DNA of 64,000 bases from Arcanobacterium urinimassiliense (lineage in GTDB: Bacteria; Actinomycetota; Actinomycetes; Actinomycetales; Actinomycetaceae), in assembly GCF_900119495.1 (NCBI RefSeq), contig NZ_LT632435.1, positions 1,550,888 through 1,614,887 on the forward strand, in the 5' to 3' direction. Each line of letters begins with the position of its first letter. Positions within the stretch are counted from its first letter, which is position 1. The position numbers were made by a program, and so were the translations under genes. Below are positions 16,424 through 25,612 of the stretch, in pieces. The notes below the pieces were generated by a model that did not search any database, was not told the origin of the DNA, and saw nothing but the letters and a program-made list of their open reading frames with translations.

Positions 16424-17652
16424 CCCGCACTTCTCTAAAATGGCTTCCGAAAGCCGCTCCAAACCAAAGTATCGCTGCAGCGCAGCACCTCTTTCAAGCG
16501 ACTTATAACTATCAACCGCAGGGAGTTTGGGCTGCCCCGGGGCGAGCTAATTTAATTGGCGAACACGTAGACTACGCCGGAGGAATATGCCTGCCTTTTG
16601 CTTTAGCGGAGCGAGCCTATTTAGCAGCTTCCCCTAATGACGCTGGCATCTACCGAGTAGTGAGCCCTGGCGGGGAACCGCAGCTAGTAGAAATTCCCAC
16701 TTCCGAAGTAGGGTTACGCAATCCAGATAACTGGGCAAGCTATGTAGTAGGTGCAGTGTGGACAGCATTAGGGCCCGGGCAGGGCTTCGATTTAGCTCTC
16801 TATTCGGAAGTGCCGATTGGAGGAGGGCTCTCGTCTTCTGCCGCGCTGGGTTGCTCAGCTGCCTTGGCTGCCCAAGAAATTATTAGCGGCCACTCGCTCA
16901 CAGAGACCGAAAGAATTCCCCTTATTGCCAGCACGAAGCGCGCCGAAAATGAAGTGGCGGGCGCACCGACCGGCGGTATCGATCAGCATATTTCTTTGCT
17001 CGGCCAGGTAGAGCACGCACTGGCGATTGATTTTGCGCAAGGCAGCTATGAGCAAATTCCTTGTGCACTGCAGGCAGCAGGTCTAGTTATTTTAGTAATC
17101 GACACCGGCATACCGCATTCTTTACGCGATGGGCAGTACAGTTCCCGCCGGCAAGTGATTGACGCTGTAACCGCTTACGCCGGCCAGCCGTACTTGCGAA
17201 CGGTATCCGAACCGCTGGCAGTAGCCGAAGAATGGGCGGAGCAGAATGTGCCAACGGGGTATGGAAGTGCCGAATGGAAAAATATCGTCCGCCGGCGTGT
17301 ACATCACGTATTTAGCGAAATTTCCCATACGCAAGAAGCTATTAGCTACTTACAACAAGAAGATTGGCGGCGACTAGGAGAAGCTATGCAAAAATCGCAT
17401 ATTTCTTTGCGCCACGATTTTGAAGTATCTATTCCCGAGCTGGATACGGCGGTAGAGATAGCTTTGGCGAATGGAGCATACGGAGCTCGCCTCACCGGGG
17501 GTGGATTTGGCGGAGCTGCAATTGCCTTGCTGGAAAGAGAGCGCGTGGAAATGTGCGCCGAAAAAATTGCGGAAACTTTTGCTTGGCGCGGTTACAGTGC
17601 TCCGGCTTTTCTCTTAGCTTATCCGAGCCAAGGTGCAGAGCGCGTAGCCTAA
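16420..17652 (+). CDS. galK: Galactokinase
   Basis: 410 residues of the GHMP kinase superfamily. The galactokinase signature GRANLIGEHVDYAGG is at residues 41-55, the GHMP ATP loop GGGLSSSAA at 134-142, and the C-terminal motif LTGGGFGGAAI near residue 364. It phosphorylates galactose to galactose-1-phosphate (Leloir pathway, cytoplasm). It lies last in an amino-acid transporter operon with a 4-nt overlap; no galT, galE or galactose transporter is adjacent. The product is 20 or so residues longer at its N-terminus than compact family members, so a later start is possible. Confidence 0.9.
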   Translation: MTRTSLKWLPKAAPNQSIAAAQHLFQATYNYQPQGVWAAPGRANLIGEHVDYAGGICLPFALAERAYLAASPNDAGIYRVVSPGGEPQLVEIPTSEVGLRNPDNWASYVVGAVWTALGPGQGFDLALYSEVPIGGGLSSSAALGCSAALAAQEIISGHSLTETERIPLIASTKRAENEVAGAPTGGIDQHISLLGQVEHALAIDFAQGSYEQIPCALQAAGLVILVIDTGIPHSLRDGQYSSRRQVIDAVTAYAGQPYLRTVSEPLAVAEEWAEQNVPTGYGSAEWKNIVRRRVHHVFSEISHTQEAISYLQQEDWRRLGEAMQKSHISLRHDFEVSIPELDTAVEIALANGAYGARLTGGGFGGAAIALLERERVEMCAEKIAETFAWRGYSAPAFLLAYPSQGAERVA

Positions 17653-17690
17653 GAAACCTGCACACCTACCTCACCGTTCCCTACTTATTC

Positions 17691-17750
17691 CTTGCTACCT
17701 GCTCACTTGCTACCTGCTCGCTTGCTACCTGCTCGCTTGCTACCTGCTCG
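17691..17750 (+). repeat. 15-bp tandem repeat downstream of galK
   Basis: Four consecutive copies of cttgctacctgctcg, the first ending in a rather than g, starting 38 nt after the galK stop. A further ctcactgctc follows. It lies in the 205-bp gap before the surface-protein gene. No spacers, so not CRISPR. The short frame through it (17553-17801) overlaps galK out of frame and I do not call it a gene. Confidence 0.9.
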
Positions 17751-17857
17751 CTCACTGCTCTTTCTCCGCGCTATTTGCTTATCGTTCCGAAAGAGATATA
17801 GTTTTCTTGTAGTTTAATGATAACTATTCTCAGTCTAAATAGGGAGTAAAGAATACA

Positions 17858-19645
17858 ATGAGCAAAAAGCGAATCTCGCTACTCATATCTCTTTTAATCT
17901 GTGCTTTAGGCGGAACTCTCTGGGCCGGATTCTTAGTACCCGCCCAAGCAAGCGGGGAAAATATAGTCACGCAGCCTACCGTATTACGTAAAGGGCATTT
18001 AGACGTATTTTATGTATGGGGAAATTCCACCGGCCTACAGCTGGGAATTAAAGAAGACATTACCGGGCAGGGGGTGGTACGCACAGCAGAATCTGCACTT
18101 CTGAAAATGGGGGCAGACTGGTACACCACCGACGTAGCGGATTTCAATCTGCCGGGCGGCGAAAAATCTGGCTATTTAACCCCGGGAATAGCTGCCGATA
18201 TGATGACGCCCGGCTGGGCCGCCAATGATTACACTCAGGCGGGAATTGAGAGTGTAAAACTGCAATTTACCGAAGTGAGCGGCCCCGGAAGTATTGCTAT
18301 TTTCCGGCAAACCCTCCAAGGCACTATTAAGCCCTTTCTGGCAGCTGGAAAATTTTATATTGAAAACGGCAGTGAATTAGAGATATCTGCACGCAGCCAC
18401 ACCCACGCCACCTGGGTATTCTCCCAAGCTGGCACGTATAAGATGCAGGTGAAAGCAGTAGGAATTACTGAAAACGGGCAAGAGATTAGCTCTCCGCCGG
18501 CCACCTACACCTGGGTCGCAGAGAAAACTCCCGCGGCGGGAAATACAGAAGGAACGGATAATGCCGGCGAAAATCCGAGCCCAAATTTGCCGGAGACTAC
18601 CCCAGATAATCCCAGCAATCCGCTGCCCACACCAGAAATCGACCCAAGTAATCCACAAGCCGCTAAAACTATTTTAGAAAGAGGGCACCTCGATGTATTT
18701 AATATCGAGGCTCCCGGCGGGAAACTCCAGTTAAATCTCAAAGAAGATATTACCGACGCTTCCGGAGCAAGCACGATTCGCCGACCAGAAGATACGGAGC
18801 TGCACGTAAGAGAAGCTGCCCGCTGGCAGCCTCTGCAATATCTGCGAACGCAACTTGGGGAAGAAAGCGGATATCTCTTGCCAGAATTTTTCCCCTCGAG
18901 CGCAGCGCCTAATCTACTTTGGCCTGGCTGGGACAGCGGCGCCGCCCGTAATTTTTTCCAAAGTGTAGATATTAATTTTCTGGAGATAACGGGCCCCGGA
19001 AAAGTCTACTTATTCGGCACTGGGTTCGGAAAAGCCCAACCTTTACTCCAATCAGGAGCTCTAGAGCTGCGTGCGGGAGAAAAAATTTCCCAAAAAATGC
19101 TCGGCCATGCGCACGCCAACTGGTATTTTACTAAACCGGGCACCTATAAAATGCGGGTACAAGCCAGCGGAGTACCCCTAGATAAGAACACCCAACTCGC
19201 AGTAGATTCCACTTCCACTGCCCTCGCATCTAATCTTCCCGCTGCTTCCACTTCTGCCCAGCCAGATTCAATGGCTGCCTCTCGCACATCCTCCCTCTCC
19301 AATGTTGCTACCTATACGTGGGTAGTGGGAAAAATAACTGCCGAAACAGACCTTAGCGGCACGGGCTCGCCGGCAAATACGGATCAGCACCGTGGTATAG
19401 ATAGTTCTACTCTCTTTACTCCTGGTAAAGATTTAGCGCAAAAAGACGGTTCTTCTCTGCCCACTGCTACCGCAGCTCCAGCAGAAGCGCTTACAAATGC
19501 GGCTCCCAGCACCGCTCAGATAGCAGGCTTCCTTCCACAGAGCGGAGGTACTTTCGTGGGATTACTCGGAGCTTTACTGCTTATTCTTAGCTGCGGAATT
19601 ACTCTCAATACTTGGAAATCCAGGCGCTTTCTAATTAAAAAATAG
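17858..19645 (+). CDS. Wall-anchored surface protein with two actinobacterial surface-anchor (choice-of-anchor M) repeats
   Basis: 595 residues. Signal peptide at 1-32 (cleavage near VPAQAS). Two homologous domains: about 40-225 and 270-490, each opening with GHLDVF and LKEDIT-like strands and closing with a histidine motif, SHTHATWVF or GHAHANWYF, then AGTYKM or PGTYKM. This is the pattern of the actinobacterial surface-anchored repeat (TIGR03769 type). Low-complexity Pro/Asn/Ser/Thr linkers follow each. The C-terminus ends LPQSG (559-563), a hydrophobic helix and a basic tail, like a sortase signal but with S-G in place of T-G. Adhesion or metal-related roles are guesses. No transporter partner is adjacent. 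A 40-bp lead with agggag precedes the ATG. Confidence 0.75.
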   Translation: MSKKRISLLISLLICALGGTLWAGFLVPAQASGENIVTQPTVLRKGHLDVFYVWGNSTGLQLGIKEDITGQGVVRTAESALLKMGADWYTTDVADFNLPGGEKSGYLTPGIAADMMTPGWAANDYTQAGIESVKLQFTEVSGPGSIAIFRQTLQGTIKPFLAAGKFYIENGSELEISARSHTHATWVFSQAGTYKMQVKAVGITENGQEISSPPATYTWVAEKTPAAGNTEGTDNAGENPSPNLPETTPDNPSNPLPTPEIDPSNPQAAKTILERGHLDVFNIEAPGGKLQLNLKEDITDASGASTIRRPEDTELHVREAARWQPLQYLRTQLGEESGYLLPEFFPSSAAPNLLWPGWDSGAARNFFQSVDINFLEITGPGKVYLFGTGFGKAQPLLQSGALELRAGEKISQKMLGHAHANWYFTKPGTYKMRVQASGVPLDKNTQLAVDSTSTALASNLPAASTSAQPDSMAASRTSSLSNVATYTWVVGKITAETDLSGTGSPANTDQHRGIDSSTLFTPGKDLAQKDGSSLPTATAAPAEALTNAAPSTAQIAGFLPQSGGTFVGLLGALLLILSCGITLNTWKSRRFLIKK

Positions 19646-20267
19646 CAGGAAAACCGCAACTATCTTGTATAGCGTATTTGCTAAATTCACACATGGATTT
19701 AATATAAATCACGATAAATAAGATATATCGTCGGGCATTACCCACCCCACGCATATACAAGTTTATAGGCTAAATCGCGCGCGCGGTATGTGTTTAATAT
19801 GGAAAGATTTTCATTTCTGTGTCATGCATAGGGCATGCACGGGCAGTTTTGAAAGTGTTCCGTTTCGACTTTTCCGCTTGTTTAAGCCGTTTTAAGGGGT
19901 GCCCCCAGTGAGACTCGAACTCACACTGGACAGATTTTAAGTCTGCTGCCTCTGCCGATTGGGCTATGGGGGCGCTTGCCGGCACTGCCAGCGAAGCAAT
20001 TGCTCGCCTTATTCCTAGCTACCTAAAAATAACTGCACTGAGCAACACCTGCTAAGTTTAGCAGTATTTTCTGCGATATAAAATTAGAAGCCAACTCTCT
20101 GCAAAAAAGAAAAGGTTATCTATCTTACTTCCCACTTTCTTTTCGCGCTCCGCCCTAGAAATGTCAGTACGATTTAACCTATAGGATTTATTTACTATTC
20201 CGCTCCTAATCAAAGTAAGATTAAGCAGAATGTAATTGGTCAACCAATACTCAGAATAGAGGCAATT
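19646..20267. other. Intergenic region with tRNA-Leu and the nhaA leader
   Basis: 622 bp without a protein gene. It holds the minus-strand tRNA (19900-19973). An inverted repeat ATTGGT-CA-ACCAAT (20235-20248) lies 20 nt ahead of the nhaA start and could be an operator. Otherwise I see A+T-rich sequence and no clear terminator after the surface-protein gene. Confidence 0.5.
19900..19973 (-). tRNA. tRNA-Leu (anticodon UAA), class I-like short variable loop
   Basis: The minus strand folds as a complete 74-nt cloverleaf: acceptor GCCCCCA/TGGGGGC, D-arm with GCC/GGC, anticodon stem GCAGA/TCTGT around loop CTTAAAA, T-arm GTGAG-TTCGAGT-CTCAC, discriminator A. The anticodon is TAA, reading UUA leucine codons. 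The variable loop is only 5 nt (CCAGT), whereas leucine tRNAs usually have a long class II arm. CCA is not encoded. Confidence 0.88.
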
Positions 20268-21512
20268 ATGGCGCATAGAAATATACTGCAACGGTATCGG
20301 CATTCCTTGGAAAATGAGACTATGGCCGGCCTAGTATTAATTATTGGCGCTGTAATTGCTTTAATTTGGGCAAATTTCCCGGCGGCAGGCGGGCGCGCAG
20401 CTTATGCCACTTTCGCCTCCACCACTTTCGGGCCCGCAGCTCTACATCTAAATCTTTCACTTTCCGCCTGGGCCTCCGACGGTCTGCTAGCTATTTTCTT
20501 TTTTGTAGTGGGCTTGGAGCTAAAAGAAGAATTCACCATCGGATCTCTGCGCGATATCCGCAAAGCACTAGTACCTATGCTAGCCGCGGTCTGCGGAATG
20601 CTCGGCCCCATCGGCGTATATCTAATAGTCCAAATGCTCTCTGCTACTCCTAACTACGGAGGTTGGGCCATCCCCGTCGCCACAGATATTGCTTTTGCTC
20701 TCGCCGTCCTCAGCCTGTTCGGAAAAGGGCTCCCTCCGGCCGCCCGCACTTTCCTAATGACCTTGGCGGTGGTAGATGATTTACTAGGCATCATACTAAT
20801 TGCCATATTCTTCGCCACTGACCTAAACTTCCTGTTCCTCGGAGCTTCTTTACTGGTGATTGCGCTATTTGGTTTCTTAGTACAGAAACGCATCACCCAC
20901 TGGTACATATTGGTACCACTCGGTATTCTCGCCTGGTATTTCATGCACCTCTCCGGAATCCACGCCACTATTGCCGGAGTAGCTCTCGGCCTCACCGTGC
21001 CGGCAAAGCAGCGCACGCGCGAAGATAGCTCCCTGACGCGCGTCTTCACCGAAAAATTGGAATTCCTTTCCGCCGGTTTCGTCCTACCTATTTTCGCTTT
21101 CTTTGCTGCCGGAGTAAACGTAGTTGATACCGGCGGCGTATTCGATATGCTCTCCGACCCAATTGCAGAAGGCGTCTATCTAGGACTCCCCCTCGGAAAG
21201 TTCTTGGGTATTACCTGCGGAGTATTTATTATGACGAAGGTCTTCCCCCTCCGACTAGAAAATACGATAAATCTCTACGATATTATGCCGATTTCTTTAA
21301 TAGCAGGCATCGGCTTTACAGTTTCTCTGCTCATCGCCACCCTTTCTTTCACGCCTGGAACAGCAGAAAGTGCTCATGCCCGAGTGGCCGTGCTTGCAGG
21401 TACTTTAATCTCTGCTGTAGTAGGCGGCGCGGCCACGAAACTGCGCGGCCACTACAGAATGCGTATCGCCGATAAGACAGATATCCGCACTTCTCAGCAA
21501 AGCTATCAGTAG
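20268..21512 (+). CDS. nhaA: Na+/H+ antiporter NhaA
   Basis: 414 residues with about twelve membrane helices. Family landmarks: FFFVVGLELKEE (77-88), VATDIAFALAVLSLFG with D140, and the transport-site pair in LAVVDDLLG (D170, D171, equivalent to D163/D164 of the E. coli protein). Exchanges two protons for one Na+ and helps alkaline and salt tolerance. The ATG has GAGG 5 nt upstream. Transcribed alone and ended by a perfect hairpin shared with ppx. Confidence 0.95.
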   Translation: MAHRNILQRYRHSLENETMAGLVLIIGAVIALIWANFPAAGGRAAYATFASTTFGPAALHLNLSLSAWASDGLLAIFFFVVGLELKEEFTIGSLRDIRKALVPMLAAVCGMLGPIGVYLIVQMLSATPNYGGWAIPVATDIAFALAVLSLFGKGLPPAARTFLMTLAVVDDLLGIILIAIFFATDLNFLFLGASLLVIALFGFLVQKRITHWYILVPLGILAWYFMHLSGIHATIAGVALGLTVPAKQRTREDSSLTRVFTEKLEFLSAGFVLPIFAFFAAGVNVVDTGGVFDMLSDPIAEGVYLGLPLGKFLGITCGVFIMTKVFPLRLENTINLYDIMPISLIAGIGFTVSLLIATLSFTPGTAESAHARVAVLAGTLISAVVGGAATKLRGHYRMRIADKTDIRTSQQSYQ

Positions 21513-21547
21513 AGATTCTTATATAGTTTCCTATTTGTTAGAAAATT

Positions 21548-21579
21548 TTCTGCCCACAGTTAGCTAACTGTGGGCAGAA
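21548..21579. terminator. Perfect palindromic terminator between nhaA and ppx
   Basis: A 32-nt perfect palindrome (arms TTCTGCCCACAGTTAG and its complement) lies 35 nt after the nhaA stop and 6 nt after the ppx stop. It is centred in a tail-to-tail junction, so it can serve both transcripts. Confidence 0.85.
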
Positions 21580-21585
21580 CTAACT

Positions 21586-22566
21586 CTAAATACGAGCTGG
21601 TTTTTGCGGCTGGCGAGCCGCCCACAGCGCTAAACCATCTAGAATATCGTGTTCTGAAGTAATTATTTCGCGCACAGGGGTAGCACTATCGGCGGTGCGC
21701 GCAGCAATCCGGCGCACTATTTCTTGCCATACCAAGGCGCCTGCAGCGATTACATCTACTCGCCCTGGGTGTAAAAATCCCAACTGCCGCCGCTCTGCCG
21801 GTGTGGCCTGAAGAAACCATTCTGCCGCCGCAGAAATCTCTGCAATGCGCAAAGCACTCCCGTGAATACGTGCGGGGTCATAGTTAGGCAGCTGCAGCGC
21901 GAAAGCCGTAAGCGAAGTGACTGTGCCGGCCAGGCCAATTACCGCCGCAGCCGCGGTAAAATCTATTTTTGCTTCCACTGCATCAAGAGCTCTTTGCACA
22001 TCTGCCCTAGCCGCCGCTATTTCTGCCGCGGTAGGTGGATCCGAATGTAAATGCCGCTCGCGCATCCGCACTGAACCGATATTCATCGACACCGCCGCCT
22101 GCACTTCTCCTGCTGCCGTACCGAGGGTAAATTCCGTAGAACCGCCCCCTAGATCTACTGTGAGTAGACGCGGGGGAATTTCTGCAATAGGAAGAGCAGA
22201 GAGTGCCCCTTGAAAAGAAAAAGTTGCTTCCTGTTCTCCACTCAATACCTGCGGATATACACCTAATCGGCGATATACCCCGGCAATAAATTCTTCTCTG
22301 TTTTCCGCATCGCGCGTAGCAGAAGTAGCGGCAAAACGAATCGATTCTACCTTTCGCCGGCGGCATTCTGCTGCATAATCTGCTACTGCATCTAGGGTGC
22401 GCGCTAAAGCTGCTGGCGCAAAACGCCCCGTGCTATCTACCCCAGCTCCTAGGCGCACTATTTCCATGCGCCGCAGCTCATCAGTTATTTTTCCCTGTTT
22501 GGCATCTACGCTACCGATAAGTAGACGTATCGAATTAGTGCCACAATCAATTCCTGCAACTTTCAC
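21586..22566 (-). CDS. ppx: Exopolyphosphatase / pppGpp phosphohydrolase (Ppx/GppA family)
   Basis: 326 residues with the actin-like ATPase-fold motifs GIDCGTNSIRLLI at the N-terminus and VDLGGGSTEF near residue 140. It removes terminal phosphates from polyphosphate or pppGpp. The frame is open upstream for 141 nt into DUF501, but family proteins begin right at the VAGIDCGTNS strand, so I place the start at the GTG at 22564-22566. End of the eno-ftsB-DUF501-ppx series, an order common in actinobacteria. Confidence 0.9.
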   Translation of the reverse strand: MKVAGIDCGTNSIRLLIGSVDAKQGKITDELRRMEIVRLGAGVDSTGRFAPAALARTLDAVADYAAECRRRKVESIRFAATSATRDAENREEFIAGVYRRLGVYPQVLSGEQEATFSFQGALSALPIAEIPPRLLTVDLGGGSTEFTLGTAAGEVQAAVSMNIGSVRMRERHLHSDPPTAAEIAAARADVQRALDAVEAKIDFTAAAAVIGLAGTVTSLTAFALQLPNYDPARIHGSALRIAEISAAAEWFLQATPAERRQLGFLHPGRVDVIAAGALVWQEIVRRIAARTADSATPVREIITSEHDILDGLALWAARQPQKPARI

Positions 22567-22600
22567 AAGTACTAGCTTGCCACTCCGCTCCGAAATTTTT

Positions 22601-23158
22601 CTAGTTGCGCGCTGCTGCCCCACAGCGGCAAATCTTGGTATCCCAACCAGCTTGTTGTAAGGCTCTATCTCCAAATGGACATATTCCTGCTCCCACTGCG
22701 AGCGCATAACCAGCCAAGGCGTGCAAGCATTTTATTCTATCCGGCATACCGCCAGCCGATTTTCCCGCTATTTCCGGTACTTCTTCCATAAGCTCCCGCC
22801 TTTGCACATAGATTTCATGTGCGTGGCGATACTGCGTGGCTAGTTCTTCATTAACCCTCAGCTCTTCATTCATCGCTTCCATACCGCCGGTGCTCTCTAT
22901 TCGAGATATTTCTTTCACCAAAGATGGAAGTGAGAGATAGAAAGTAGTGGGAAAAGGGCTGCCATCTTCCAAGCGTGGATAGGTAATAGTGACGGCCGGA
23001 TTACCACAGCAACATCGAGCCGCTATTCCCACTAGACCGCGCGGAATACGCCCTAACTGTTGGCGTAAAATTTCTCTATCTGCTTCCGTAGCTAGAGAAG
23101 CAGCCGGGGCAATTTGCCGCAGCTGCTCGAGCGAAAGCTGAGGGATAGCAATCTTCAT
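22601..23158 (-). CDS. DUF501 family protein
   Basis: 185 residues, soluble. I recognise the family from its place between ftsB and ppx and from the run ARCCCGNPAVTITYPRLEDG followed by PFPTTFYLS and the C-terminal CPFGDRAL and CRCG. The cysteines suggest a metal site, but no function is established. Its ATG overlaps the stop of the FtsB-like gene (ATGA), so the two are translated together. Confidence 0.88.
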   Translation of the reverse strand: MKIAIPQLSLEQLRQIAPAASLATEADREILRQQLGRIPRGLVGIAARCCCGNPAVTITYPRLEDGSPFPTTFYLSLPSLVKEISRIESTGGMEAMNEELRVNEELATQYRHAHEIYVQRRELMEEVPEIAGKSAGGMPDRIKCLHALAGYALAVGAGICPFGDRALQQAGWDTKICRCGAAARN

Positions 23159-23925
23159 CCGGTCTTCCCTTCTGATGTTTTCCCTTCTGATGTTTTCCCT
23201 TCTGACGTCTTCCCGTCTGGCATTTTCAATATTGGAGTATCTTCTAAATCGGTAGTTTTTCCATCACTATCGGCATCGCTCTTAGCAACTCCCCCAGCGA
23301 GCTGAAGAGATTCCCACATAGTCAAATAAAAAGGCGTGGCCGCTAAGCGATCTTTCCGCATTTTTTCTATTCTTTCAGCAGCAGCTGTCTCCCCATCTTG
23401 CGCCTTTTTCTGCTCTACCACATAGAGAGTCTGCCCCGGGAGCACGTAGCCAATTCGCTCCCGCGCTTGTGCCTGCACAAAAACTGGATTTTTCCAAAGC
23501 GCGATTTCATTACGTAGTTCTTTTTCCCGCGCCGTATGCTCCTGCAAAGTAGCAGCCAGAGTTCTTTTCTCTTCCTGCAGAGAGATAAATGTGCGCAAGG
23601 GATTAGCCACTATCACGAGCGAAAGCATCACCGTAATCACAATAAAAGCTAAACGCAGCGAAAATTGCCGGGTCTTCCCTTCTCCTTTTAAGACCACATT
23701 CCAATCATTACCTAGACGCTGCGCCAACCCCGGTTGGGAAGAATTACCGGAATGCACTTCCCCAGCTTTCGGTGGACGGCGCGGCGGCACCGCATTTTTC
23801 CCCTTTCCCGCTTTCGCATTACCCGGTTTTTTCGGCGCAGGTACGCCCGCGCGCACTCCACGGCGCGGAGCTGAGCGCTGTTTACCAGAAGCGGCAGAAC
23901 GGGAATAGGGACGACGGGAAGTCAT
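23155..23925 (-). CDS. FtsB/DivIC-type septum formation initiator with a C-terminal pentapeptide repeat
   Basis: 256 residues. A basic, Pro-rich cytoplasmic stretch (1-85) precedes one membrane helix (about 90-110, LAFIVITVMLSLVIVANPL), a coiled coil (115-140) and the FtsB-like extracellular motif ARERIGYVLPGQTLY. This is the FtsB subunit that bridges FtsQ and FtsL in the divisome. The last 20 residues are four EGKTS/DGKTS units from a 15-bp DNA repeat, unlikely to be part of the fold. Downstream of eno with 98 bp between, the usual actinobacterial position. Confidence 0.88.
   Translation of the reverse strand: MTSRRPYSRSAASGKQRSAPRRGVRAGVPAPKKPGNAKAGKGKNAVPPRRPPKAGEVHSGNSSQPGLAQRLGNDWNVVLKGEGKTRQFSLRLAFIVITVMLSLVIVANPLRTFISLQEEKRTLAATLQEHTAREKELRNEIALWKNPVFVQAQARERIGYVLPGQTLYVVEQKKAQDGETAAAERIEKMRKDRLAATPFYLTMWESLQLAGGVAKSDADSDGKTTDLEDTPILKMPDGKTSEGKTSEGKTSEGKTG
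23158..23217 (-). repeat. 15-bp tandem repeat coding for EGKTS at the ftsB-like 3' end
   Basis: Four consecutive 15-bp units code DGKTS, EGKTS, EGKTS and EGKTG immediately before the stop. Units 2 and 3 are identical at DNA level. The last unit overlaps the DUF501 start codon. Confidence 0.9.
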
Positions 23926-23967
23926 GCTGCAAGTCTAACTAATCGAATAAATGTTCCGTAACTATAC

Positions 23968-24000
23968 ACACGGGAGGAGCCCGCTGGACCCCTCCCGTGT
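23968..24000 (-). terminator. Hairpin downstream of eno
   Basis: ACACGGGAGG (23968-23977) pairs with CCTCCCGTGT (23991-24000), loop 13 nt, 24 nt after the eno stop. The T-rich run lies on the eno-proximal side, so on the minus strand it has no U-tract; termination may be partial, letting some reading continue... the next start on this strand is at 23925, so this hairpin precedes the ftsB-like gene. Confidence 0.6.
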
Positions 24001-24023
24001 ATTCTTTTAACTATTTTTTAGCC

Positions 24024-25313
<1,290 letters not shown>

Positions 25314-25510
25314 TTAAAGTAGGTGGACACAACCAAGCTGCTTACCGCCCCGGCGGGGCAGCAGAGCCACTAGCGGCTCCTCGCGCTTCTGCGCTGCACA
25401 GCTCTACTCTATTATCCTACTAAATAGAAAAAATTGGTATCTCTAGCGGTCTTTTTCGCGGTAATGTTCTAGTTCCCACACTCTGCGCTCACCTAGTTGC
25501 TTATATTTAA

Positions 25511-25612
25511 CCGTCACCTAGTTCGCTCCTCAATTCGCCGCCCAGCTCGTTCCCTAGCTCGTAGCCCAGTTCACTCCCTAGCTCGTAGCCTAACGCTCCC
25601 TAGTTCGCACCC
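25511..25612. repeat. Degenerate tandem repeat after the mfd stop
   Basis: TCCCTAGCTCGTAGCC occurs at 25551-25566 and 25575-25590, with a third imperfect copy at 25597-25612 touching the mfd stop; weaker copies (cacctagttcgctcc, gcccagctcgt) lie to the left. Spacing is 22-24 bp. The rest of the 307-bp gap 25305-25611 must hold the eno promoter; I see no gene in it. Confidence 0.75.

Noticed and set aside
17691..17750. Possible CRISPR array
   Set aside because: Units are only 15 bp and directly adjacent, with no spacers; no cas gene is in the window.
17553..17801. 82-residue open frame through the 15-bp repeat after galK
   Set aside because: It begins inside galK in another frame and its C-terminal half is only the repeat.
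19794..19985. 63-residue minus-strand open frame
   Set aside because: It reads through the tRNA-Leu gene.
22567..22707. N-terminal extension of the Ppx frame
   Set aside because: It overlaps DUF501 and precedes the family's first conserved strand; the GTG at 22566 fits better.
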